Source of the DNA: Theobroma cacao
Taxonomy: Eukaryota; Streptophyta; Magnoliopsida; Malvales; Malvaceae
Direction: 5' to 3'
Assembly: GCF_000208745.1 (NCBI RefSeq)
Contig: NC_030851.1
Coordinates: 5,680,524 to 5,744,523 of the forward strand
Length of the DNA stretch: 64,000 bases
The notes under the pieces are model-generated. The model made no database searches, had not been told where the DNA came from, and was given only the letters and a program-made list of their open reading frames with translations. Shown piece after piece: positions 22,921 to 33,349 of this stretch (its first letter is position 1; each line of letters begins with the position of its first letter). Position numbers and translations under genes: made by a program.

Positions 22921-23740
22921 TGTTGATGGGGTTTTTGTGATAAGAAGATGAAGTATTACAAATAAGTAAGGGATGTACTAGAGGTGGTAAAGAGAAAGAT
23001 TGGATCAGTTCTTGAAGTATTGAATGTCATGGCAAGAAGAAGAGAATAGGGTTTTGAGTGAGAATAGGATAGAGATAGAAGCTTTGAGTAAGAGTCTTGT
23101 CGTTTTCAAAAGTGTTTCTTTTTGAATTGTGAAGGCTCTATATATAGTGTCAAAAGTAACGGTTACAAAAAAAGGCTTTAATACTCGTAACGAATGATAT
23201 CATTAATGAGAGTTTTAATGTTAGGTAACCATTATAGAAAGTTAATGTTGAGTAACAGTTAGAAACTTATTATGTGACTGTTGAAGTAATTATATTAATA
23301 AGACTTGTTCTCAAGTAGGAGCTAATAAAGAAGAGCTATACATGAGTAGGTACAAGAGAGGAAACTGTACGTGAATAAGGACAAGAGAAGAAGCTATACA
23401 TGAATAGGTACAAGAGAAGAAGCTGTACGTGAATAGGTACAAGATAACAAGGTAAAAACAGGAAACACTTGTACTTTGGGAAAAGGTTAAGAGAGAGACC
23501 TCTTAACTACCTCCATATCTAAGCCACCAAGCTAAACTCTAAGGAACATCCCAATATGAAAGTAACCCATAAACCCTACCACTTATTCCAGATTACTTTC
23601 ACTGTCATATGTGTGAAATTGTTACTCTGTGCGAAGTAGTTATTCTACTTCTAATAGTTGTTCTCATTATTCTCCACATAATGTTATGCGATAAAATAAT
23701 TCTTTAAAGAATAAGTATTAACTAAAATCGACTATCTACA
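22921..23740 (-). repeat. 5' LTR of the gypsy element
   Basis: 820 bases, bounded by TG and CA, the partner of 11846-12663. It contains the same ~30-bp repeats at about 23335-23445. As the upstream LTR of a minus-strand element it would hold the promoter. Confidence 0.9.
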
Positions 23741-23931
23741 TCAAGCAAAACCAAAAGACAAATTCATGATTATACAATCAAAAAGGTTCAAAGGAGTTTA
23801 CCACTAGCCAAAGAGGCCCACAACAAGCATAAAGGGGTTGTAATCATCTTGAATAGGGACAGAAACTAGCAATACACAGTCATTCAGAAAAATTAGCACT
23901 TTAAGAAGAAGTCATAAAAATTGGCAAAACT

Positions 23932-26735
23932 TGTCACACCTCAAACCCAAAGTTTTAGGACATAACAAGATGTCACTTACTTATGAGACGAATCCCATAA
24001 ACATGTAAGGCAACAATATCATACTTAATCAATATATATATCTCCACAATCTTTTCAAAATGTTACACCTTACAAAACCTCAAGTTTCAAAATATAATAT
24101 TAAAATACAATTCTCCAAAAGCTACAAATTTTTGATCTAGCTAACATCTACTTAATAAACTAAAAACTGATTACTAACATCAAAGCTTATAATTATTCTT
24201 GGGCGTAAGTTAATCTTGCCAACCAAAACTCTCACCAAGCAAGTCTAACTCCCAAATATGCAAAGATGTTGAAATTTGTAAAATGATGAGAGTTAATGGA
24301 ATGAGTACAATCACTCAACAAATAATTGACATCCCTTCAATCGGGTTAAGCATGTTCAAAATATTTAGGCCAAAATTACTTATACATATGTAGGTATCAA
24401 AACAAAACTTTGGATAATCTCATTCAGAAACATATATTTCAAAATTTCATTTTTAAATTACAAAAGTAAACATAATTTCACTTTAGATAACATAGCTAAC
24501 ACAATTTTGAAATTTTCAGATAACAGAACAAAACATAATTTCACATTGATTTCAGACTTTTATTAGTCGCTTATAACATATTATGGTCATAATTAACCCT
24601 TATGGCATAGGTCATAATCATAACAAAAACCACAATTAACCTTAGTGGCATGGGTTGTAATCATATCGAAATTACAGTTAATCGCAGTGGCATGGATCAT
24701 AAGTATGTCAGAAGCAACCATTGGCTACTTTGAACATATATCATAAATACCACTATTCTGTAATCGGTGCTGTGGTTGGAAGATAAATCTTTAATCACAA
24801 AATACATGTGGACATGGCCAACATTTAACACCCATTGGTAGGATCGTAACATAGCCATACTAAGAGGCAAAACAGAAACATATATTTTTAGATTACCCAA
24901 ATTTCACAAAATAATGTATCCACTTTCTCAAAACATATCTCTTATATATAAAAAACATAATTGTTTCAAACTAATTATTCACAAAGATAGTCATATATGC
25001 ATACATTGATAAAAATCTTGTTCCAGAACAAAATTGAAATCATATTCCAAAAATCAGCATAAAGATCATATTTACCATATTAGTATGCTCACCCAATTTA
25101 ACAAACCATGGGAAAAAATATCATATACAAGCACAAAAATTACATTAAGGTAAATTTTAAGGTGTAAAAACACTAAAGAAATATTAGTCACTTATTTGAC
25201 TCACTAAAACCAAAACCAAAAGACCAAAAATTAAAATTTTTTGAAAACCTATTAGTTTAAAATACTCGAAATTGGAAACCAACATTGCTAACTTATCTAA
25301 ACAAACCATGACTCTTTGCTGGTCATTCTAAGGCATTTAGGGTGTAGCTCCTCTTTTGCTGATCGAAAATCATAATTAATTCCTTTAATAATCTATAAAT
25401 ACATAAAACATTTAAAACTTAAAAACTTATAGATTATAGTACAAAATTAGAAACAATATGAGGTTGGGTGAAATACTTTAAATACAAATCAAAATTTAGA
25501 TTTGAAGATTTCTAATAAATATTTTTAAAATATGTCAATTCAAATTACTTTATCAGATAAATATTTATTTATAAAAAAATCGTTAAAATTTAAATAGTTT
25601 AAATTTCTGAAGTTTCTATCAAAATAGGTTGAATATAGGTCAAGAATAATTTTTGAAATAATTAAAAATGAATTCTCGTAAATTTTGAAATTTTAGATTT
25701 TCATGGTCATTTGGCTTACTTTAAACACTTGTAACTCTTAACTCAAATTATTTCTAGTGATAAAATCAACACCAATTTGAAGTATTCATATCATACTATA
25801 ACTTCAAAATTTGTTTCGATTAAAAAGAATACAAGATTCTCAAGTTTTAAAAGGCAAAATTTAGAAATTATTATAAACTTATATGGATTTCTGAGTTTTC
25901 AGTATCAATGAATCAACTTTGAAGCTTTAATTCTTTTAACACAGGAAGCCCATAATCGACCCATTGATGTCAAATTAAACATCTCATTTCATACTACAAA
26001 AGCCCTCAAAGAAACAATCCAAAATGTTACTAGAATATGGAGTTCTGATGACCTAAAGTTAAGTTGTCAAAATTGTTAAAATCAGGTTTCCAATCAACTT
26101 CAAAAATTCATATTTTTTAACCATAAAGCCAAACGAGAAGCTACAAAAACAATTAGAAAGATTTTTTCAAGACCTTTCTACTAGTACCATCATGCTATTG
26201 AAAAGTCACCGGAACAGTACTGGATTTGAATGGAAGTTAAAGAACTATAAACTAAAGTTAAAACCTAATCATACATTAATCACTGCTTTCTTGAATAGAT
26301 TTTTTTTTCTGCCTTCTTCTTCTTTAGGATTAGTTTCTCCCTAATGGTTTTTTTATTTATTTTTATTGATTTTTATTGTATTTTTTTCTTTAAACGTGTT
26401 AATGAAAATTGACACTACTTGTTTTCCTTTTAATGTGTAACTGCCTTTATTTAAACGTGTCTTACTACTTTTCTTTTTTAAAACGGATTTAGATTAAATT
26501 GACTAATTTTCATTTTAAAATGTGATAAGATATAACTGGTTGTTTTTTTTTAATGTGATAATGTAATCTATCTCCAATTAAAATAAAACCACTATATTTT
26601 CTAAAAGGTCCTTAATATACAACTATTTTATTATAAAACCATATATTTTATAAGTAATTTCAATAAACCTATTTGTCAAATTTAAGATTTTGTAAACGTA
26701 CTAATATAATTGTATTTTTAGGTTGGGGTATTATA
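23932..26735. mobile_element. Probable solo LTR of about 2.8 kb
   Basis: The left end is TGTCACACCTCAAACCC and the right end is AGGTTGGGGTATTATA. The ends are roughly inverse to each other, as in long plant LTRs of the TGTGACACCCC type. Flanking pentamers AAACT and GAACC differ by two transitions and could be a decayed target duplication. It separates two parts of the LINE. No gag-pol similarity and no second LTR are visible, so a solo LTR from unequal recombination is likely. It contains a 43-bp repeat array near 24588. Confidence 0.55.
24588..24715. repeat. 43-bp tandem repeats in the 2.8-kb LTR
   Basis: Three imperfect units starting near 24588, 24631 and 24673, each with CAYAATTAACCNTAGTGGCA followed by TGGGTCRTAATCAT. 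A fourth, poorer unit may follow near 24716. Confidence 0.65.
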
Positions 26736-26899
26736 GAACCAACATCCAAGAGATGAAAACCAGACACCTGAAGCAAAAGGGAAAGGAGTTTCTCACTCGA
26801 AAACATGAAGAATATCATATGAAAGATGTAGCCCATCCTTCGCTAGCCTATTTGCTCTTTAATTAGCGTTTCTCTTAGTGTGCTTAATATTCCAATTGC

Positions 26900-27240
26900 C
26901 AAAAATCTTTTTAAATCTCTCAAGCTGCAAAGTCCACTTCCTAAATCTTTAAGGTGCTGAAGTAGAGGTTTTTATCCATTGAACCAAATTACATGAGTCG
27001 CTTTCGATCAGCAAGTTATAATCCTTTTTCCATTTAGATGTAGCAAATATGACAAAAGCTTCCTTGACAGCTCTGTATTTGGCAAGGTTGGAGTCAACTT
27101 CACCAATGTCTTTGGAAAAAATAATTTTGATCTACCTAATACTATTTCACAACAAGCTGCTTATACCAACGGGCCTAAAACATCCTTGAGTTGCTCCGTC
27201 AACATTGAACTTCAATGATCTCTTATCGATGGCAATCCAT
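26900..27240 (-). pseudogene. LINE RNase H domain (decayed)
   Basis: The minus strand reads KRSLKFNVDGA near 27210, then AKYRAVKEAFVIFATSKWKK and LLIESDSCNLVQWI. These are the RVT_3/RNase H motifs of plant L1 elements. Stops interrupt it. Confidence 0.7.
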
Positions 27241-27548
27241 TAGATGTTTTTAGTAACCTTCTTATTCTTCCTAAGCTAACCATGAACTAAAAGTTCCCTA
27301 TAGGTGTTTAAAATTGAAAAGTAATCACCTAGCCATTTTGCATTAGACCAAGAAGCTACTTTCACTTTGACTAAGTCTAAACATTGATCATCATTCCATT
27401 TCTTACCACTAAAGATGACTTCATTTCTGCATTTCCAAATAAACCAAACAATAGCAAAATATGTCATTTTCCAAATTCTAACATTAATATTACCCCAGTT
27501 ACAATTATTCCAAACTTTAAAGAAAGTTCCAATGTCAATGGGGACAAC

Positions 27549-27815
27549 TTATTTGCAACTGCACAGCTTCCACCATTTAGCCTCAACACTCCAAGTTTCT
27601 TTGCATTCAATAAACAGGTAACAACAAGTTTCTCTATTGAGATTACAAAGAACACATAGCAGAAGGTTATTTTGTAAAATACATCTTTTTGCCAGCTCAT
27701 CTTTAACTGTAATCTTACCATGCATAAATTGCCAGACGAACCCTTCCACTCTAAAAAGCGCCAATCCTGCCCAAACATATTTCCATATCTTCTCGATTTT
27801 TTCCTTAGGACCCAT
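27549..27815 (-). pseudogene. LINE zf-RVT domain
   Basis: An 88-residue frame with IWKYVWAGLALFRVEGFVWQ, then FMHGKITVKDELAKRCI and a CVLC...CCYLFIEC zinc pattern. This is the reverse-transcriptase-associated zinc-binding domain of plant LINEs. The frame continues downstream in another phase (27467-27276, WFIWKCRNEVIFSGK). Confidence 0.85.
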
Positions 27816-28320
27816 AACTTGATTACAAAACGATTTGGCAGTGTAACACCATTGACCTCAAACATCAAAATTAGTTCATCCTTAAGCACTTTACTCAGTT
27901 GGAATTCCTTAATAATAGACCCCAATTGCTCCCATTGCTTATTTTCCTAATCAAAAAGTCGTCTTTGCAAATTAACATTCTAGACCCAAGAGTCTTCCTC
28001 TCAATGTCCAAAATCAGCGACTTTGCTATTTTTATTAATAGCCAATGCGAAGATTCTCAAAAAAGCTTGACCTAAAATGATCCCGTGACCTATTCATCAC
28101 TTCAAAATAGCGGATTATCACTTTTGCCCACTGCAAAACCAAAGTTAGCAACAACCTGCAAGTCGAACTTGTTAGAAGGGGAGAGGGGACTAATAATGTG
28201 CCTCCATAAGGTGGAAACTCTCTTGTTTGCACTCGTGTTTGGCAAAAGAATGGAAGGATCGCTGTCGATTTTATCAACTATCACTTGTCTCCAAAGATTA
28301 TCAATCTCCTTCCCATGTCT

Positions 28321-28736
28321 CTAGATCCATTTGTTAAGCAAAGCATGATTTTTCACGTCAATATCCATAATACCAATACCCCCACAATCCTTGTAGTTAC
28401 AAACCTTGTCCCATTTGACAAGATGAATTTTTCCTTTTTGGTCATCCCTTCCCCACAAGAATCTACGATGTAATTTTTCAAACTTGTTTTTTACCTTGTG
28501 AGGAACTTGAATGAAGGACATAAAGAACATAAGCAAACTGGTCAAGACAGATTTGAGTAAGGTGATTCTACCTCCAAATGATAGCATTTTAGTCTTCCAA
28601 CTAGCAAGCTTTCTCTTCATTTTCTCCAAGACTGAATCCCAAAATCTAGTTGAGTTATGTTTGGCACCTAAGGGGAGCCCAAGGTATGCGATGGGTAAGT
28701 ACCCTACCTTGCACATGATCTTTGTAGCCCATCTTC
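28321..28736 (-). pseudogene. LINE reverse transcriptase, C-terminal part
   Basis: The 131-residue frame carries LPIAYLGLPLGAKHNSTRFW, then KLASWKTKMLSFGGRITLLK and RRFLWGRDDQKGKIHLVKW, a standard plant LINE RT C-terminus. It continues the RT core at 31,676-31,193. Between the two lies the 2.46-kb insertion. Confidence 0.9.
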
Positions 28737-29963
28737 TATGAGACCTTGACCCTTATTGATCCGTAACTAGCAGTAGACGCGATAACACGAACTAAGGATA
28801 ATTTTGTCATTTCTCCTGGTCAGCCCCTGAAATTTGTTTTCTAATGTTATTAAGGTCCAAGTAGGCCTAAGGAATGAATGGATGAGAATAAGATAATGAA
28901 GAAGATAGAAATACTAACAATTTTCACGATAGGGGTAAAACGGTCACTTTACATCTCGGGTTGAAATTTCTAAGTTTTCATGAACTCGAGTATTTCTAAA
29001 CCCTTATGGACTTTGTCTTAGTGTTAAAGAAGTAAAAATATTGCATAAAAGCAATGGAAAAAACAAATGACATAATAAGGGCATTTTGGTAATTTTGCTA
29101 GAAATGGATAAACTTGAGCCATAAAAATCTAAGTTTCTAGGATGTTCTTCAAATTTCCAGCATTTCTTCTTCTTCTCCTTCCTTTCCCACGTTCTCTCAC
29201 CCCTCCCATGGAAGCTTGCCTTGAATTTCCATATATTTCCTTTAGTTAACCTCGATTTTTCATGTTTTTGTATACCCTTTCCCAAAGTTTTTTGTGCTCT
29301 TCTACTTTCTCACCATGAGAACCCTCAAAAACCTTTCCTTATTACACTCTCTCACTAGCTGGACATTATAGAGAGAGAAAGTGAGATTTTCATGATAGCT
29401 TGAAAGCTTTTAGGAAAGAACTTCAATTACAAAGCTACCAACGTGAGTAGTGAAATTGAGTTGATTTTTTTTTTAGTTGAGAATGGCTAGTGGCTAGATT
29501 GGTAAGTGTTTTGTAGTTGAGGTTGTTAATTCACTCTAGAGTGATTAGGCTAGAGAAAATGGATAGCCATTTAATGGCAAATTGAAAGCTAGCTAAAAGA
29601 TAGCTTTTAGAGTTTATAGTGTGAATTAACATAATGGTGATGTTAATGTAATGGTAGGTTCCAACGAAGTTCCATCCTTCCAATTGGACCATTAGGGAAT
29701 TAAGAGTCGACTAAAGTCTTAACAAAATACAGGTGAGTGGACTTGCATTTCAAACTTGTTTTGGGGAATGTGAATGATTTTATCCAACTTGTCTTTGAAA
29801 ATGTGTGCTAGGGAACAACCCTTGATTAAATGTATTTGATATTGTGAAATGAAAAATATGTATAAGGATGAATCCTTGTGTTTATTATTATGTTGGTATG
29901 TATGTATATACCTTTTGGATATGTGCTGTGTATGGATGAATGATGATGGCTGATGATGTTGAG

Positions 29964-30074
29964 GTGTGCGAGTAGGGAGTGCACACATGATGATGATTGA
30001 GTGTGCGAGTAAGGAGTGCACACATGACGATGATGAAGTGTGCGAGTAAGGAGTGCACACATGATGATGATGTA
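29964..30074. repeat. 37-bp tandem repeats with hairpin
   Basis: Three units start at 29964, 30001 and 30038. Each begins GTGTGCGAGTAAGGAGTGCA, continues CACATGA and ends in a GAT-rich spacer. Within a unit, GTGTGC pairs with GCACAC across a 10-base loop. Confidence 0.9.
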
Positions 30075-30256
30075 TGTATATGTTGATGTGAGAGTTATAG
30101 AAAGTTCATAATACGGTATATGGTTGTAAATGCAAAAATGTGAGCATTTGATTTGTTGAAATTTGAAAGTTTACATGTGTTACATATTGCTATTGTTATT
30201 TTAACAGGATGACTTTGTTTTAAAGGAAAAAGAAACTTTTCCTGATGTTCTGATTT

Positions 30257-30562
30257 TCGCTGCAGCGAGAAACTCTCAAGCTTGGAGGGTGGTGCTGATC
30301 GGGAATCTTGCTGCAGCGAGAATGTTACTACAGCGAAAAACCTTCTGTTTTGGATCCTCATTGTGTTCAGTTGCTATCCAATTTCCACTTCCTTGATACC
30401 ATAGTTGAGCATGAACTTCTAACACTAAAGAATCAATAAATTACATTTGAAATGAGGAGGTTTGGTGAGAAACCCTCAGCTAGATGATAAATTAAGTCAA
30501 GTGTCACTGCAGCAAAAACTCATTCCCGCTGCAGCAAGAATGCCTTCCCGCTGCAGCGAGAA
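30257..30562. repeat. Cluster of CTGCAGCGAGAA palindromic motifs
   Basis: At least five close copies of CGCTGCAGCGAGAA or CTGCAGCAAGAA occur near 30257, 30308, 30503, 30525 and 30546, and a poorer copy near 30327. CGCTGCAGCG is itself a 10-base palindrome. Confidence 0.75.
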
Positions 30563-31165
30563 CCTGTCGTTTATTTGACCTGATTCGTATGAATCCTATT
30601 AAAGTTTTCACTCTCCAAATCTTTTGATGAGCATAGCCTCTTTTAAATAAGTGATTTTTCTCATGTGGGGTTTACATGAAGGGTTTAATAAGAACTAAAT
30701 AAATTGCATTGTTTTGCAAAAGGAATGCATCATGATTTTGTTAAACATTCTTTATGATATGCTTGTTCCCTTCCTTGTTCACTCACTAGGTTTATACTCA
30801 CCGTTTTCAACTTCATGTTTTTAAATCACGAGGCAGCTGGTAACTAGGTCGAAGTGTCTTCGTATATTCGACCCTTGGTAGGTGTATCGGTATTCAGTAG
30901 CTGTACATTCATCAGAGTTTTTTCGCTGAAAGTCGAGTATTCTTTTGTTGTGTATAGACAAGCTTAATGTAAATTATTAAGATACATGTTGTAGACAATG
31001 TATATACACTTGTTTGGTATGCCAGTATAAGGTGGTAATATTCAATATTATTTTGATTCTAAGTTATGAAATATGACTTAGCAGTTTATGATGGAATGAT
31101 GAATATGTCAAATTAATAGGCTTGCTTGAGTTTAGTGGACTACATCCATTGGGCCCATGAGTCGG

Positions 31166-31676
31166 TCATGGCTCGGAATTTGGATCGTGATATCTTCCTA
31201 CTAACCTCTTATCGATCCAAGTCCCAATAAGATGACTCTTTGTGAAGTTGACTTTAAGAATTGAAACACTTCGATAACATCTAAGAATCCTTTTGAGAAC
31301 TAATAAACTTTCAAGGTGCACATCACAAAATAGGATTATGTCATCTGCATATTGCAGATGTATGAGAGACAAACCATATCTCCCAATCATGACTCTTTTG
31401 CAAATCCCGATGTTCTCCACTTTACATAACATGGCATTAAGGGCTTCTTCTGCAATGTTAAACAAGAAAGGAGAAATAGGACATTCTTGATGGAGGTCAC
31501 TTTCCATATCGAATTGTCTCGATGGTGAACCATTGACAAGAATAGAAATTTTAGCTGTGGAAATACACTCTTTAATCCAGCACCTCCAAACCCCATATTT
31601 CCCATCACATGATCAAGAAAGTTCCAATTGATGTTATCGAAGGCTTTTTCAAAGTCTAGTTTTATGCCATACCTTC
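31166..31676 (-). pseudogene. LINE reverse transcriptase core
   Basis: The minus strand reads KLDFEKAFDNINWNFLDHVM, then GLSLIHLQYADDIILF with the catalytic YADD box, and LKVNFTKSHLIGTWIDKR. The fingers and palm order is that of plant L1 RT. The 5' end of the LINE is just upstream of LDFEKAFD. The codons below 31193 belong to the inserted LTR. Confidence 0.9.
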
Positions 31677-33349
31677 AAAAATATGTTTTAACCCTTATAG
31701 TTAAGGATCCAACTAACTTCCACCGACATATATTTTTGCATAACTTTTATTTATCATTTTTTATAATTGAAGACTAAGTTTTAACCCTTTAAGATTTTTA
31801 AGGTACAAGTAAACACACCAAAAAAATAAAGTAAAAAAGCAAAACTCAAAATTTTTTGTATTTCAGATTATTGACTAACAAATAATGGTTTCAATTATGA
31901 AGAACTCCTCGTCAAATTCAATTTTTTTTAACTTCATTCTCTTTTGTTCTTTAATAATTAGTCTGTTCTTATAGAATTATTTTTTTTATTTGTCCCAAGA
32001 CTAGGACTAACAACTTGACAATGTATGATTAGAAGATTGTGTCTGAATATCATTGCAAATTTTATGAACTCTAAAGGTTTTGAATTGAAAAAACTAGACA
32101 AATCGAATTGAGTACGATTTTTTTTCGAATATAAAAAGTTTTTGATGTTTGTAATTATTTTGATCAATTAGGTTCATTTTTTATGATTAAATTTGCAAGC
32201 TAAATCGATTGAAAATCAAATATGAATTAATATAAATTTAAAATTTAAATTAATGTTAACTAATATGAATATTTGAATTTACAAAATATTAAGCTTGTCT
32301 AACTTAAATTTATACTAATCTGATTTTTTTTCTTAACATTTTAGAAGAATGTGCATAAAGTCATGATGGGAGGTTCATCCTTGAAAACTATTGTTGGTTA
32401 TTAGAATCTTTGAAAACTATAGTTAGTTGTTGGAATTTGAAAACTACTCTCGGAATTTCTTGAAATGTTGGATTGAATTTTCTTTATATTAACTTATGTT
32501 TTTTTAAGTTGGTTGTCTTTGAAAATATCGTTGAAATTGTTTGAAAATATTGTTGTATTTGTTAAAAATGTTATTGAAATTTATATTTATACATATTACA
32601 TTAAAATTTGGTCAAAATGTTATAAAATGTCTGCTTGAATTTTATTTTTAAATAGTTTTATTTTTTTATCAGTTCGATTAATTATAAAAATTTGATTTGA
32701 TTCAATTTTTGAGAAAAATAAAATTGATTTTTTAAAAATTTTAATATCGAATCTACTGAATCCATAATAACAAAAATTTTCCATTTTAAAGACTAAACCT
32801 AAAAGAATCCGAAGTTGTCACATGTTGCAATACGAACAGATAAGATTTCACCATCAGATCGGGCACCCCTCGTTTTCCTTCACCCGATATCTCTTTCCAT
32901 CGACTAGGAAAAAGATTTGGTAAAAGGCAATTTTTATCTATAATCCTTTGGTTTGGTCCACTGGTAACTCCTCGCATCCCACCAACCTCCCGAATAAAAG
33001 GTCGATTTTTGTTTTCTTAATTATAGTGGATTGCATATGTAAATCCACTCCTTCCAAGTCAAAGACAAAGAGAAGAAAGGAAAAGGTAGAAAAAGAAAAA
33101 TCCCTCCCGCCATTGACGCGCTTTGTATTCTTCTTAAGCACGAGCAAAGAAACTGCGGAGTGTATTAAAACCCCCCAAAAAAAATAGGGAAAATAATAAT
33201 TAAAAACGAAAGAAGAAAGCCCATCTTCGAGACAACAATAATTGGAAGTCTGAAGAAGAACACAGAGCCACAGAATTCGACAAAGAAAAAAAAAAAGAAA
33301 GGAGAAAAACAGTGGGTAATAAAAAAAAATCTCGAGAAAAGATCCGTAG
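31677..33349. other. AT-rich spacer and P4H9 upstream region
   Basis: No supported gene. About 31,700-32,780 is AT-rich and repetitive in feel, with no recognisable element. The final few hundred bases, purine-rich with poly-A runs, are the promoter and 5' UTR of the prolyl hydroxylase gene. Confidence 0.5.

Larger units (their letters stand above)
11846..23740 (-). mobile_element. Ty3/gypsy retrotransposon, Tat/Athila-like, with antisense PMD ORF
   Basis: Two LTRs of about 820 bases at 11846-12663 and 22921-23740 flank a minus-strand gag-protease-RT-integrase order. A polypurine tract adjoins the left LTR and a PBS-like site adjoins the right LTR. LTR ends are TG...CA. Flanking pentamers are GTAAG and TCAAG, a decayed target duplication at best. 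Gag-pol contains several stops and shifts, so the element is non-autonomous today. Between integrase and the 3' LTR lies about 4.7 kb of extra DNA with tandem repeats and a plus-strand ORF. The LTRs differ at many positions by eye, so the insertion is not recent. Confidence 0.9.
28737..31192 (-). mobile_element. Solo LTR of about 2.46 kb inside the LINE RT
   Basis: It is flanked by a perfect TCTTC duplication (28732-28736 and 31193-31197). On the minus strand it begins TATCACGATCCAAATTCC and ends GGTCTCATA. These match the ends of long plant LTRs (TGTCACGACCCAAA...GGTCTCACA) except for changes of TG and CA to TA. There is no internal coding region and no second LTR copy, so a solo LTR is the best reading. 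It contains a 37-bp hairpin repeat and a cluster of CTGCAGCGAGAA motifs. Confidence 0.8.
11602..31676 (-). mobile_element. 5'-truncated LINE split by three later insertions
   Basis: Four minus-strand segments, 31,676-31,193, 28,736-26,736, 23,931-23,741 and 11,845-11,602, read in order as one L1-type LINE of about 2.9 kb. They run RT core, RT C-terminus, zf-RVT, RNase H, 3' UTR, and a 15-base poly-A (poly-T on the plus strand at 11602-11616). The terminal segment resembles plant LINE 3' ends, with ATTAATGGAAGTTCTCTC ahead of the poly-A. The three interruptions each have terminal features and target duplications of LTR elements. The 5' end lies inside the RT domain just before LDFEKAFD, a typical 5' truncation. 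Reading frames are full of stops, so the copy is dead. The union of the four segments rests on order, orientation and domain continuity. Confidence 0.75.

Noticed and set aside
29964..30562. CRISPR-like appearance of regular repeats
   Set aside because: Plant nuclear DNA, only three units, no unique spacers; a minisatellite in an LTR.
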